This document shows, one piece after another, positions 6,254 to 13,552 of a stretch of 13,552 bases of DNA. A model generated the notes under the pieces. That model ran no database searches. It had not been told where the DNA came from and saw only the letters and a list, made by a program, of their open reading frames with translations. A program made the translations under genes and the position numbers. The stretch's first letter is position 1. The number at the start of each line of letters is the position of its first letter. Location of the stretch: the NCBI GenBank assembly GCA_050331115.1, contig JBHJHD010000069.1, positions 1-13,552 on the forward strand. Reading direction: 5' to 3'. The stretch comes from JBCCAG01 sp050331115. Its GTDB lineage: Bacteria; Cyanobacteriota; Cyanobacteriia; CAKZMO01.

Positions 6254-6314
6254 GGTGATAGGCAGTAGACTGACTTAAACATAACGCTCCCGGTGCCATC
6301 CGGCGATCGCCACC

Positions 6315-7334
6315 TCAAATTCCCTTATACCCCACCGCCTCATTCATCTCCCTAACTGTCGGCTGCTGCTCCGGCACTGTCTTATTCAACCGCAGCACCC
6401 CAACCTGATTTAGCGCCACCCCCGTCAAAATCACCGCGCCGCCAATATACTGCGCCAATGTCGGGGCCTCCCCCAGCACGAGGTATGCCGCCAGCACCCC
6501 TGCAATGGGCGTGAAGGCCGTTGCCAGAGAGATCTCGCTGGCACTGCTCTGCTTTAGCCCGCTGAACCAGAAGAACTGCCCGCCTACGACGATAACGGCA
6601 CTGTAAATCAGCATCCAGCGCCATAGAAACTCAGAGGTGACGTCCATAAAATGGCTGGGCTCAAACAAAATTAGCGCCGCCACAAAGAAAAATACCGTAC
6701 CCACCGCCATCCTAAAAATGCTGAACACGCCCAGCGGCACCTGCTTTAGGCTGACTTTACTGATCACGTTGGAGATCGCCTTGAGGACGGCAGCGATGAC
6801 CGTAAACAGCTCCCCCCGCCCGACTTCCAGCCCCATCATCGAGACCATGTCGCTGCCGGGCGGCTGCAGCACCACCGTCAGCACCACCCCCACAAACGAG
6901 ACGATCGCCCCTATGACTACCCAGCGGTTGACCCGCTCGCCCAGCAGCAGCACCGACAGCGCCAGCACCAGGGGCGTATCGACTTGGCCAACTAAGACCA
7001 CGTTGTTCACGGCGGTAATCGAGAGGGCGATGAACACCAGCATGGGCACCAAGGCTGCGCCCAGGGCGGCCACCAGCGCCATGCTCAGCCACTGCTTCGC
7101 CGTGATTTGCTTCAAGATGCGCGGCCGCCACTGGTGCTGGTAAAGCGGAATCAAGAGCAGTAGCGCGCAGAGGTTGCCGACAAAGAGGACGTTGCAGAAG
7201 GAGACGGGGTTGTGGCCGTCGATGGTGTTCTCTGCCCCCAGCTCAGTCAGCCTGCGGGTAATGGCGTTGGCGGCCCCAAAGATGGCGATCGCCAGCATCA
7301 GGTAGAGCCGACCCGATTGAGCGGGGAGTTTCAT
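6315..7334 (-). CDS. DMT-superfamily (EamA) transporter
   Basis: This integral membrane protein of 339 aa has about ten hydrophobic helices arranged as two EamA repeats, roughly residues 10-158 and 175-312. Repeat signatures are visible: PLVLALSVLLLGERVNRW ending the first and AAYLVLGEAPTLAQYIGGAV ending the second. Each is followed by a last helix, the normal drug/metabolite transporter arrangement. The substrate cannot be read from sequence; members export amino acids, purines or other small metabolites across the plasma membrane. I chose ATG 7334 over the TTG at 7340 because it is a stronger codon directly before the first hydrophobic region. Neither has a clear ribosome-binding site. The tail is polar and short. 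There is no operon partner: 61 bp separate it from the helicase start. Confidence 0.88.
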   Translation of the reverse strand: MKLPAQSGRLYLMLAIAIFGAANAITRRLTELGAENTIDGHNPVSFCNVLFVGNLCALLLLIPLYQHQWRPRILKQITAKQWLSMALVAALGAALVPMLVFIALSITAVNNVVLVGQVDTPLVLALSVLLLGERVNRWVVIGAIVSFVGVVLTVVLQPPGSDMVSMMGLEVGRGELFTVIAAVLKAISNVISKVSLKQVPLGVFSIFRMAVGTVFFFVAALILFEPSHFMDVTSEFLWRWMLIYSAVIVVGGQFFWFSGLKQSSASEISLATAFTPIAGVLAAYLVLGEAPTLAQYIGGAVILTGVALNQVGVLRLNKTVPEQQPTVREMNEAVGYKGI

Positions 7335-7441
7335 GGGCAATTTTGAGGGTGTTGGCCTAGAGACAAGCGTAGCGGGATAGATTTGACATGACTTGATTTG
7401 GAGCCCCGCAGGACTTAATGAAATGCTGACAAGCCAGGCTA

Positions 7442-7801
7442 TCAGTTTAGTCCCAGCGTTTGACGAATCTTCTCCTCACTGCCGCGAAACCCCGCCATAA
7501 GCGCCTTTCCATCTTCCACCCACAGCGGTCGCTTCAGCAGCATTGGGTCTTGGGAAAACGCCGCCACCCACTGCTCGTCGCTCCAGGTATTGCGCACTTC
7601 TCCTAGGGCGCGGTAGGCTTGCCCCGATGTATTGCGCATGGGTTTAGAGCCTATGTTATCTACCCACCGCTGAATTTGCTCCCGCTCAGGAGGCTGCTCT
7701 TTTGTGTTGGTGAACTCATAGGCAATATCGTTGCTCTCAAGCCAGGCCACTGCTTTTTTGCAGGTGCCGCAGTTCGGAATGCCATAGAGATGAAGCGTCA
7801 T
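7442..7801 (-). CDS. ArsC/Spx-family thioredoxin-fold protein
   Basis: This 119-aa protein has the ArsC fold signature: a strand MTLHLYGIPNCGTCKKAVAW with C11-x-x-C14, and later LLKRPLWV before EDGKALMAGF, the conserved RP region. The length is typical of the ArsC/YffB/Spx group (110-135 aa). In this family one cysteine is the active thiol. Members are either glutathione- or thioredoxin-linked reductases or, for Spx/MgsR, RNA polymerase-binding stress regulators. The CxxC favours the Spx/MgsR-like annotation, but a simple reductase role is equally possible. It is divergent from the dienelactone hydrolase gene, with only 30 bp between start codons, so the two may share control. There is no arsenic operon nearby. 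Confidence 0.85.
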   Translation of the reverse strand: MTLHLYGIPNCGTCKKAVAWLESNDIAYEFTNTKEQPPEREQIQRWVDNIGSKPMRNTSGQAYRALGEVRNTWSDEQWVAAFSQDPMLLKRPLWVEDGKALMAGFRGSEEKIRQTLGLN

Positions 7802-7831
7802 GGTTAGACCCAGAAAACTAAGGGGAACAGT

Positions 7832-8569
7832 ATGCAGATTACAACAACCAACGTCGGATTGACTGTAGACGGCAGCCTTATGCGGGTCTATGTGGCTGCG
7901 CCCGAGCCCGAGGGACGCTACCCCGGGGTCTTATTCTATTCAGACATCTATCAGCTCGGTGGCCCCATCACCCGGCTGGCCGACCGTCTAGCCGGCTACG
8001 GCTATGTTGTGGCGGCCCCGGAAATCTTTCATCGCACAGAGTCCATCGGCACGGTAATTGAGCCCACAGACATTGGTAAGCTGCGGGGCAACGACAATGC
8101 CCGACGAACGGCGATCGCTGAGTATGACGCCGATACCGAGGCCCTGCTGGGGTGGCTAGCGGCTGAGGACCGGGTCATGGTCGATAAGCTGAGCGCCTTT
8201 GGCTTTTGCATCGGTGGACATCTGGCCTTCCGGGCGGCGCTGCAAAGCTGGATAAGGGCCGCCGTGTGCATCTACCCCACGGGCATTCACAGCGGCAAAT
8301 TGGGGCGAGGCATCGCCGACACGATTGCGCGGGTGGGCGAGATTCAAGGGGCGGTGCTCACCATCTTCGGCACCCTAGACCCCCACGTGCCGCCCGAAGG
8401 TCGGCAGAGCATCCTGCAGGTCTTGAATAAGGCAGGCACAAAGCACGAGACGCTGCTATACGAGGCCAACCACACCTTTATGCGGGACGATGGCTATCGC
8501 TATGACTCTGCGGTAACGGATGAGGCCTGGGGAGAGGCGATCGCTTTCCTAGCGCGATCGCTGCTCTAG
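7832..8569 (+). CDS. dienelactone hydrolase family protein
   Basis: This 245-aa alpha/beta hydrolase has the dienelactone hydrolase triad: Cys126 in GFCIGGH, Asp183 in FGTLDPHVP and His214 in EANHTFMRDD. The N-terminal strand and PGVLFYSDIYQLGGPI (31-46) fit the family, as does the total length. These enzymes hydrolyse cyclic enol esters or similar small esters in the cytoplasm. The true substrate in cyanobacteria is generally unknown, so I make no pathway claim. A good ribosome-binding site, AAGGGG (7820-7825), lies six bases before ATG 7832. It is divergently arranged with the ArsC/Spx-like gene. HIP1 sites occur within the gene. It appears intact. Confidence 0.92.
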   Translation: MQITTTNVGLTVDGSLMRVYVAAPEPEGRYPGVLFYSDIYQLGGPITRLADRLAGYGYVVAAPEIFHRTESIGTVIEPTDIGKLRGNDNARRTAIAEYDADTEALLGWLAAEDRVMVDKLSAFGFCIGGHLAFRAALQSWIRAAVCIYPTGIHSGKLGRGIADTIARVGEIQGAVLTIFGTLDPHVPPEGRQSILQVLNKAGTKHETLLYEANHTFMRDDGYRYDSAVTDEAWGEAIAFLARSLL

Positions 8570-8672
8570 ATTCAGCCTTTTTACGGCGCTCAACCCTCTC
8601 TTTGGAAATGTGCCTAGACGCCGAGCGGGCTCGATGATGTAAGGCAAGGGTTAAGTTCGCAGGGCTTCTGCC

Positions 8673-9439
8673 TTGCCAATTTGCATCGCGGCTGCCGCCC
8701 TGCTGGGGCACGGAATTTTTGGCCTGCCGCTGGCGGATGCGCTGCTGCTGGGCGCTTGCCTGGCCCCGACCGACCCGGTGATAGCCCACAGCGTTCAGGT
8801 GGGGCCACCCAATAAAGGTGGTGAAGACCCGGTGCGCTTTGGCCTAACTGCGGAGGCGGGCCTTAATGACGGGCTGACTTTTCCGTTTGTCTACCTGGCG
8901 TTGGAAGTCGCCGAGCACGACGGCATGGGGGGCTGGCCGAAGCGCTGCACGGCTATGGCTTCCTGGCGGTGTTTGCGGCGGCGGCCTCTAGCCGGCAAAA
9001 CATCGAAAAATTTCACGACTACTACGCTAAGCCCTATCAGTTTGCCACGCAGCTGGAGCGCATCTTTGCCGGGCTGCTGCTCATTGCCCTAGGCGGGCTG
9101 GTAGCCACCGCCAATATCACCCTGCTCTCATGGCGCAACCTGGCGTTTGTGGCGTTATTTATGCTGCTGGTGCGCCCGCTGTCGGGGCTGCTGGCGCTGG
9201 TGGGAATGCGGCTCTCGGGTTTAGAGCGGGGGGCAATCGCCTTCTTGGGCATCCGCGGTTTTGGCTCATTTTACTATTTGGCCTACGCCCAGAACAACGG
9301 CTCGTTTGAGCATATCGACGCGCTGTGGAGCATCATTACCGTAGCGGTTATCCTGTCGCTGTTGATCCACGGCAATACCGCTACCTTAGCCATGGATCGC
9401 ATCGATCGGCAGTACCGGCGGCGGCGAGACTCGAAATAG
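8673..9439 (+). pseudogene. CPA1-type Na+/H+ antiporter, truncated and internally deleted
   Basis: Two frames hold parts of one monovalent cation:proton antiporter. The first (8673 to about 8930) carries the core LLLGACLAPTDPVIAHSVQV and LTAEAGLNDGLTFPFVYLAL, family signatures around the ion-binding Asp residues. The second frame resumes near 8933 as LAEALHGYGFLAVFAAAASS and runs to TAG 9437-9439 with the late helices and the polar tail. The N-terminal five or so helices before the APTDP region are missing. The reading frame is closed at 8652-8654, and I see no antiporter-like coding upstream. The stretch normally lying between LALEVAEH and GYGFLAVF (a few tens of residues) is deleted, and the frames do not match across the join near 8925-8933. 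It cannot make a working transporter. It is convergent with the MFS gene. Confidence 0.88.
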
Positions 9440-9464
9440 CCCTAGCGTTGACTAGCGTGGGTCC

Positions 9465-10742
9465 TTAGTGCGACCTAAAGCGCTTAGCGCGACGCTCTAG
9501 CTGCATCAGTATGCCAACGGCGACCAGCGTCGTTAGGGCGAGCAAGAGCCAAAAGCTATGGGCCGCCGCGCCGCCCTGATCCATAAACCAGCCGCCCAGG
9601 GGTGGCCCCACAAAGTAGCCCAGCGCCCAGCACTGCGAGTTAATAGATAGATAGATGCCCCGCTGCGCCTCCGGGGCCAGCTCCACCACATAGGCCGAGG
9701 CCGCCGGCAGGTAGATCACCGTTGCCACCGCCAGCACCGCTAGCGCCGCCGCGCCCCAGGCGATCGCCGCCCCGGTCTGCTGCACCGTGCCGGTGAGCCA
9801 TACGCCCCCGAACCCGAGCGCCCACACGACCGCGGATAGCGCTAGGGCGCGGGTGTGGGGCCAGCGGCGGAGCGATCGCGCTACGGGAAGCTGACACACC
9901 GCGGTGAGCACCACGTGCCAGGTAAACAGGGCGCTGATGCGGGCAGTGGTGAAGCCGGCCTGATTTGTCTGTGTAGCGGTGGGGGCAACGCTGGCGACGT
10001 TTTTGAGGTACAGCGGCAGGGTCGTCTGAATTTGAGCTAGATAGAGGGTGAACAGCACGTTGACGCTGACGTAAACCCACAGGGTACGGTCGGAAAAAGC
10101 CTGCTGCCAGCCCGCTTTGAGGGAGGCCTTGCCCTCGGTTTTCTGGCGGGTTTCGGCGATCGCCCCGTAGATGACGGCGAAGAACAGCAGGTAGGTGACC
10201 CCGTCGATGACGAACAGAGCGCGGTAGGACTCGGTGAGCGCCACCAGCGTCCCCCCGATGGCTACCCCTAGGCTGAGGCCGATGCTGTCGGCCAGCCGCA
10301 CCAGGGCAAAGGCCTCGTTGCGGTCTGGGTCTTGGGTGAGGTCGGCCACCATTGCCTCGGTCGCCGGCCAGTAGAGCCCAATGCCTAGCCCCATCAGCAG
10401 GTTAGCCGCCACAAACAGCGGCAAGCTATCCGCCAGCACCAGCCCCACATCCGCCAGCGCCGAGATGGCCGCCGACCACAGCAGCGTCTTGCGCCGTCCC
10501 CAGCGGGGGGAATCTGCCGCCGTGCCGCCCAAAAAGCGCCCCACCACGCCAGACACCGAGCCGCTGCCCAGGCCAAGGCCTACCGCCGTCGCAGACAGGC
10601 CCACCTGGTTAACGAAGAAGATAGGCGCGTAGAAGAGCACGAAGCCGTTGCCAAACTGTGAGAGCAGCCGCCCGAAGGAGAGCAGCCACACGCGGCGATC
10701 GAGGTCGGGGAGCCAGGCGAAGAGGCGATGGTAAATAGACAC
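9465..10742 (-). CDS. major facilitator superfamily transporter
   Basis: This 425-aa membrane protein has about 12 hydrophobic helices. Motif A of the MFS is clear near residues 68-88 (GRFLGGTAADSPRWGRRKTL), with a second helix-rich block GLGIGLYWPATEAMVADLTQ (118-137) typical of drug/H+-type members. A polar central loop at about 194-215 separates the two halves, and the tail is basic (ERRAKRFRSH). The substrate is unknown; an efflux role is a family-level guess. The start is GTG 10742, and upstream sequence lacks a strong ribosome-binding site. Its stop is 25 bp from the end of the antiporter remnant (convergent). A HEPN relic lies just beyond its start, on the other strand. Confidence 0.9.
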   Translation of the reverse strand: MSIYHRLFAWLPDLDRRVWLLSFGRLLSQFGNGFVLFYAPIFFVNQVGLSATAVGLGLGSGSVSGVVGRFLGGTAADSPRWGRRKTLLWSAAISALADVGLVLADSLPLFVAANLLMGLGIGLYWPATEAMVADLTQDPDRNEAFALVRLADSIGLSLGVAIGGTLVALTESYRALFVIDGVTYLLFFAVIYGAIAETRQKTEGKASLKAGWQQAFSDRTLWVYVSVNVLFTLYLAQIQTTLPLYLKNVASVAPTATQTNQAGFTTARISALFTWHVVLTAVCQLPVARSLRRWPHTRALALSAVVWALGFGGVWLTGTVQQTGAAIAWGAAALAVLAVATVIYLPAASAYVVELAPEAQRGIYLSINSQCWALGYFVGPPLGGWFMDQGGAAAHSFWLLLALTTLVAVGILMQLERRAKRFRSH

Positions 10743-10750
10743 AGGTTGGG

Positions 10751-10885
10751 GCCGACGCAGTATTGGGCCGTCCTCAGTCTACTGTGGCTCAGTTTCTGTC
10801 ACAGCAAGCGGCTGAGAAAAGTTTGAAGGCGGCGCTGATTTTTCTGCAGATTGAGTTTCCGCTTCGCCATGCGCAATTGACCTAA
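10751..10885 (+). pseudogene. HEPN-domain relic
   Basis: In the plus frame from 10784 to TAA 10883-10885 the translation reads VAQFLSQQAAEKSLKAALIF, then LQIEFPLRHAQLT. The pattern QQAAEK.LKA.L...G.EFP.TH is the signature helix of HEPN domains (HEPN proteins pair with MNT nucleotidyltransferases in toxin-antitoxin and defence modules). Only about 33 residues remain; the rest of the usual 100-130 residues is missing, and no partner gene is nearby. The frame continues upstream to about 10751 without recognisable sequence. The stop overlaps the stop codon of the minus-strand ACP phosphodiesterase-like gene. The assignment rests on this short motif only. Confidence 0.55.
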
Positions 10886-11493
10886 CCGAGTATCGCTCGA
10901 TCCGTATCTAACGTGCTCACATACCGCATCAACTCTGGAAAGAACTGCTGAAACTGCTGATCCAATGACTGGTCGTTGGCGATAATTTCCTCCACCGAAC
11001 CGCAGAGGGAATTTTGCCGTTTTAGCCGCTGGGACAGGCGGTCTAACGCTACCCCAATACCCTCTAGCCTTTGGTAAGAGGTTAACCAGTCGTCAACGAT
11101 CATTCGCTGAATGATATGTCGACAGGCCGGCGGCACGACCTGCGACGAGGGCAGCTGTAGCTGGGCACCGAGCCCGGTATAAACCATTTTAATGAAACCG
11201 TCTAAGGGCACGTCGCTGTACGATCGCCAATGGCGGCAGAGAAAATAGTCGTAGCCCACGTCTAGAATAATGCCGGCAAAGCGCCGCCGCTCAGGGCTAA
11301 ACAGGCGCTTGCCCTGACGCACCACCGGGTGCGCATCGGTAAAGGCGTCAACGGCTCGGTGCCGCCGAACCCCTTGGATCAGTACCGCGCCGAGCTCGGC
11401 TTTAGGCATTCCTTTGATGAAGTCGCCCATAAGGTTGCCCAGCCAAGATTCTGGCGTCGGCTCACTGAGTAAAAGATGGGCTAAGACGTTCAT
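10882..11493 (-). CDS. ACP phosphodiesterase-like protein
   Basis: This 203-aa protein shows the AcpH family start MNVLAHLLLS, then WLGNLMGDFIKG (residues 17-28), an HRAVDAFTDAHP block (residues 44-55), and a later DVGYDYFLCRHW segment. The His and Asp residues in these blocks are the likely metal ligands of an HD-like fold. AcpH removes 4'-phosphopantetheine from acyl carrier protein; that activity is proven for E. coli AcpH and inferred here. I chose ATG 11493 because the family begins at MNxLAH and GAGGG lies upstream (about seven bases away). The TTG at 11508 is a weaker start. It is divergent from the pyruvyl transferase-like gene across about 140 bp. It appears intact. Confidence 0.85.
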   Translation of the reverse strand: MNVLAHLLLSEPTPESWLGNLMGDFIKGMPKAELGAVLIQGVRRHRAVDAFTDAHPVVRQGKRLFSPERRRFAGIILDVGYDYFLCRHWRSYSDVPLDGFIKMVYTGLGAQLQLPSSQVVPPACRHIIQRMIVDDWLTSYQRLEGIGVALDRLSQRLKRQNSLCGSVEEIIANDQSLDQQFQQFFPELMRYVSTLDTDRAILG

Positions 11494-11536
11494 GAGCACC
11501 CTCAACACGTCCTGTCGCAGGTATGGTTTATACGGA

Positions 11537-11550
11537 TGTCTTTTTAGACA
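11537..11550. promoter_or_regulatory. dyad TGTCT-N4-AGACA in a divergent promoter region
   Basis: TGTCT (11537-11541) and AGACA (11546-11550) are perfect inverted arms around TTTT. The site lies in the 139-bp divergent gap between the AcpH-like gene (start 11493) and the pyruvyl transferase-like gene (start 11633). A perfect 5-bp dyad here could be an operator half-site pair for a dimeric regulator. Alternatively it is a chance hairpin. No flanking promoter hexamers stand out. Confidence 0.3.
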
Positions 11551-11632
11551 CGTCTAATCGCGCAAATGGCGCTCCTCTATCGTAATGTAATGCGTTAGAA
11601 CAGCCAGATGCGCTAAAACATCTAGAGCCCCC

Positions 11633-12754
11633 ATGACAGCCCCGCGATACGACAGATTCCGACGCCGCCGTGACTACCTCCGCCGTCAACCCGTGCTGGG
11701 CTACATTGGCTACATTGGCTACGGCAACTTTGGCGACGAGCTGCTGTTTGCCGCGATCGCCCGCCTATTCTCGCAGCAGCTAATCGCCTACGACGGCGCT
11801 GCCCAGCCCGTGCACCGCGACCCTAAGTACTATTTGCCCAAAAGGATGCGGGTCTATCGCCGCGTTCTAAAGCCGGCGCTGTACGACGGCATTCTGCTGG
11901 GGGGCGGTACCCTAATCAACCGCGAGGCGTTTTTGTCTCGGCTGCAGCAGGCGATGTCCCGCTACCCCTGCGCGGTGTTTGGTACCGGCGTCTGCGAGCC
12001 TGAGTTTTGGCAGCAGCACCACTCGGCGGTAGACCACATCAGCTTAATGGAGGATTGGGCTACAGCGCTTAAATCTGTGGCCTACCTGAGCGTTCGAGGA
12101 CCCAAATCGGCGCAGATTCTCCAATCTTTTGGCCTAGCGCCCAAAGTAATTGGCGATCCGGCGCTATCGATAGACGCGCTGCGCCATGCCTATCGCCGCA
12201 CCCGTAGAGTGGCGGTCAACGTCGGCAGCCACGGCATTCAGTGGGGGAACCAGGAGGCCATCAACCAGACCGTTCAGCGCCTCTGCTTCTCGCTACATCG
12301 GCAGGGGTGGTGGGTGGAGTTTTTAGCCCTCAATGACACCGACTGGGCGATCGCCACGCAGATTTCTGAGGCGCTATCCGAGGCGTTTGGCCGTCCGTTT
12401 CCCTGCCGAATGGCTAGCGATATTCCCTCGACCCTGGCTTACCTCAAGACCTGCGATGTGCTGATTGGGCAGCGACTTCATGCAACCGTGGCCGCTCACG
12501 CCTGCGGGGTGCCTGCCGTCCTGCTGAGCTATGCGCCCAAATGTGAGGACTACATGGCGAGCATGGCGCTAGAGGACTTTACGGTGCGCACCGACAGGCT
12601 CGCCCCGACGGCAGAGGCGGTAGCGCCGATTCTTGCGCAAGTTGCGCAGATTAACGATAGCTACAAGCCCTGCTGTCAGCAGATTCGAGAAAAGGTTGAA
12701 CGGTACCAATATCTGCAGATGGAGGCGGCACAGGCCGTCAGTCAGCTCTTTTAA
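11633..12754 (+). CDS. polysaccharide pyruvyl transferase family protein
   Basis: This 373-aa protein carries the polysaccharide pyruvyl transferase family features: GYGNFGDELL (29-38), LLGGGTLIN (88-96), SVRGPKSAQIL (153-163), IGDPALSI (173-180) and the C-terminal signature IGQRLHATVAAHACGVPAV (278-296). CsaB-type enzymes of this family move pyruvyl groups from phosphoenolpyruvate to cell-wall or exopolysaccharide sugars. The acceptor here is unknown. The N-terminus is very basic (RRRRDYLRRQ). GYIGYIGY at residues 23-30 comes from a small in-frame duplication of a GGCTACATT-type unit, and it pushes the conserved G-rich loop slightly. The gene stands alone before psbA, with no glycosyltransferase neighbour in the window. 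No clear ribosome-binding site is seen before ATG 11633. Confidence 0.86.
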   Translation: MTAPRYDRFRRRRDYLRRQPVLGYIGYIGYGNFGDELLFAAIARLFSQQLIAYDGAAQPVHRDPKYYLPKRMRVYRRVLKPALYDGILLGGGTLINREAFLSRLQQAMSRYPCAVFGTGVCEPEFWQQHHSAVDHISLMEDWATALKSVAYLSVRGPKSAQILQSFGLAPKVIGDPALSIDALRHAYRRTRRVAVNVGSHGIQWGNQEAINQTVQRLCFSLHRQGWWVEFLALNDTDWAIATQISEALSEAFGRPFPCRMASDIPSTLAYLKTCDVLIGQRLHATVAAHACGVPAVLLSYAPKCEDYMASMALEDFTVRTDRLAPTAEAVAPILAQVAQINDSYKPCCQQIREKVERYQYLQMEAAQAVSQLF

Positions 12755-12851
12755 TAACCTGCCATTTACAGAGGTTTACTAACTTGATTGAAGCTGCGTA
12801 AATTTTGGTGTAGCGATCGCCAGAAATCCTTTCAAGTCTTAATAAAATAGT

Positions 12852-12881
12852 TTGTACAGCTGCATTTTTATTGTACAGCTG
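12852..12881 (+). promoter_or_regulatory. direct repeat TTGTACAGCTG in the psbA promoter region
   Basis: The 11-mer TTGTACAGCTG occurs exactly at 12852-12862 and 12871-12881, 19 bp apart. Both copies contain the palindromes TGTACA and CAGCTG. Downstream, TATACA (12884-12889) looks like a -10 box, but no good -35 stands 16-18 bases before it. Alternatively the second TTGTAC can serve as -35, with GATAAC (12894-12899) as -10 at 17-bp spacing. The psbA ATG is at 12920. The repeated element is a candidate regulator site for light or stress control; which promoter is used is not decided by sequence. Confidence 0.5.
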
Positions 12882-12919
12882 GCTATACATTTCGATAACC
12901 ATACTCGGACTACTTAATC

Positions 12920-13552
12920 ATGACAACTTCTCTACAGCAGCGCGGCAGCGCTAACCTGTGGGAGCAGTTCTGCGATTGGATCACCAGCACCAACAACCGC
13001 CTGTACATCGGTTGGTTCGGGGTACTGATGATTCCTACTCTGCTGACTGCGACCATCTGCTTTATCATCGCTTTTGTTGCGGCACCTCCGGTTGACATCG
13101 ACGGCATCCGCGAGCCAGTTGCAGGTTCTTTGATGTACGGCAACAACATCATTTCTGGGGCGATTGTTCCTTCATCGAACGCGATTGGACTGCACTTCTA
13201 CCCGATATGGGAAGCTGCTTCACTTGATGAGTGGCTGTACAACGGCGGCCCTTATCAAATGATCGTCTTCCACTTCCTAATTGGCGTGTTTGCTTACCTA
13301 GGTCGTCAGTGGGAGCTATCCTACCGGTTGGGCAAGCGCCCCTGGATTTGTGTGGCCTACAGCGCTCCCCTAGCGTCCGCCACCGCAGTTTTCCTCATCT
13401 ACCCGATTGGGCAGGGTTCGTTTTCTGACGGCATGCCATTGGGCATCAGTGGTACGTTCAACTTCATGTTCGTGTTCCAGGCGGAGCACAACATCTTGAT
13501 GCACCCATTCCACATGCTTGGTGTGGCGGGCGTCTTCGGCGGCGCGCTGTTC
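12920..13552 (+). CDS. psbA: photosystem II D1 protein, 5' part (window cuts it)
   Basis: The first 211 residues of D1 are present, starting MTTSLQQRGSANLWEQF, and the gene runs off the right edge (full D1 is about 360 aa). Numbering agrees with standard D1 without gaps: Tyr161 (YZ), Asp170 and Glu189 (Mn-cluster ligands), His190, His198 (P680 ligand), and Gln130, the form seen in low-light D1:1 types rather than Glu130. Gly80 and Phe158 are the normal residues, so this is not the D1' (microaerobic) form, which has Ala80 and Leu158. Helices A (about 30-54), B (110-136) and C (142-158) are intact. Compared with the common cyanobacterial sequence as I remember it, it differs at several places, including Ala125, Leu127, Lys139 and Phe184. 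It is probably one of several psbA copies. Confidence 0.98.
   Translation, partial: MTTSLQQRGSANLWEQFCDWITSTNNRLYIGWFGVLMIPTLLTATICFIIAFVAAPPVDIDGIREPVAGSLMYGNNIISGAIVPSSNAIGLHFYPIWEAASLDEWLYNGGPYQMIVFHFLIGVFAYLGRQWELSYRLGKRPWICVAYSAPLASATAVFLIYPIGQGSFSDGMPLGISGTFNFMFVFQAEHNILMHPFHMLGVAGVFGGALF

Noticed and set aside
12920..13552. Rogue D1, chlorophyll f synthase or D1' form of psbA
   Set aside because: Mn-cluster and P680 ligands are present, and residues 80 and 158 are Gly and Phe. None of these special forms fits the part seen.

Overview
The window comes from a cyanobacterium. It ends in the first 211 codons of psbA (photosystem II D1), it carries many copies of the HIP1 octamer GCGATCGC or its core, and it holds families typical of cyanobacterial accessory DNA (XisI, cyanobacterial-type Dnd genes). 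Base composition is moderately GC-rich. I do not name a genus.

Left part (1-1250): little coding and much structure. There is a possible gene tail, then about 11 degenerate 21-bp tandem repeats (141-372), an unassigned stretch, and a GC-rich leader with hairpins. That leader ends in a stem that hides the Shine-Dalgarno of a 116-codon gene of unknown function (716-1066). A 12-bp terminator-like hairpin and four 13-bp tandem repeats follow.

Dnd island (1244-6253): on the minus strand lie a Dnd-type DEAH helicase (the restriction-linked type), a 56-codon protein overlapping dndD by four bases, dndD itself, a Dnd-associated protein of the '4' type, and a broken xisI. A short plus-strand gene with a PD-(D/E)XK-like core sits back to front between the helicase and the dndD operon. 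The sulfur-transfer genes needed to make phosphorothioate (dndC, dndB, dndE, dndA) are not in the window. The cluster is therefore either split across the genome or decaying.

Right part (6315-12754): ordinary metabolic and transport genes in mixed orientation: a DMT/EamA transporter, an ArsC/Spx-like thioredoxin-fold protein, a dienelactone hydrolase, a wrecked CPA1 Na+/H+ antiporter, an MFS transporter, an ACP phosphodiesterase-like protein and a polysaccharide pyruvyl transferase-like protein. A 33-codon HEPN-domain relic lies between the MFS and ACP phosphodiesterase genes. psbA (12920 onward) follows a promoter region with an exact 11-bp direct repeat.

Three broken genes (xisI, antiporter, HEPN relic), tandem repeats and an incomplete defence cluster suggest a region of frequent gain and loss. 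The points most worth checking are the Dnd remnant with its inverted nuclease-like gene, the exact lesions in xisI, and the 21-bp repeat array.
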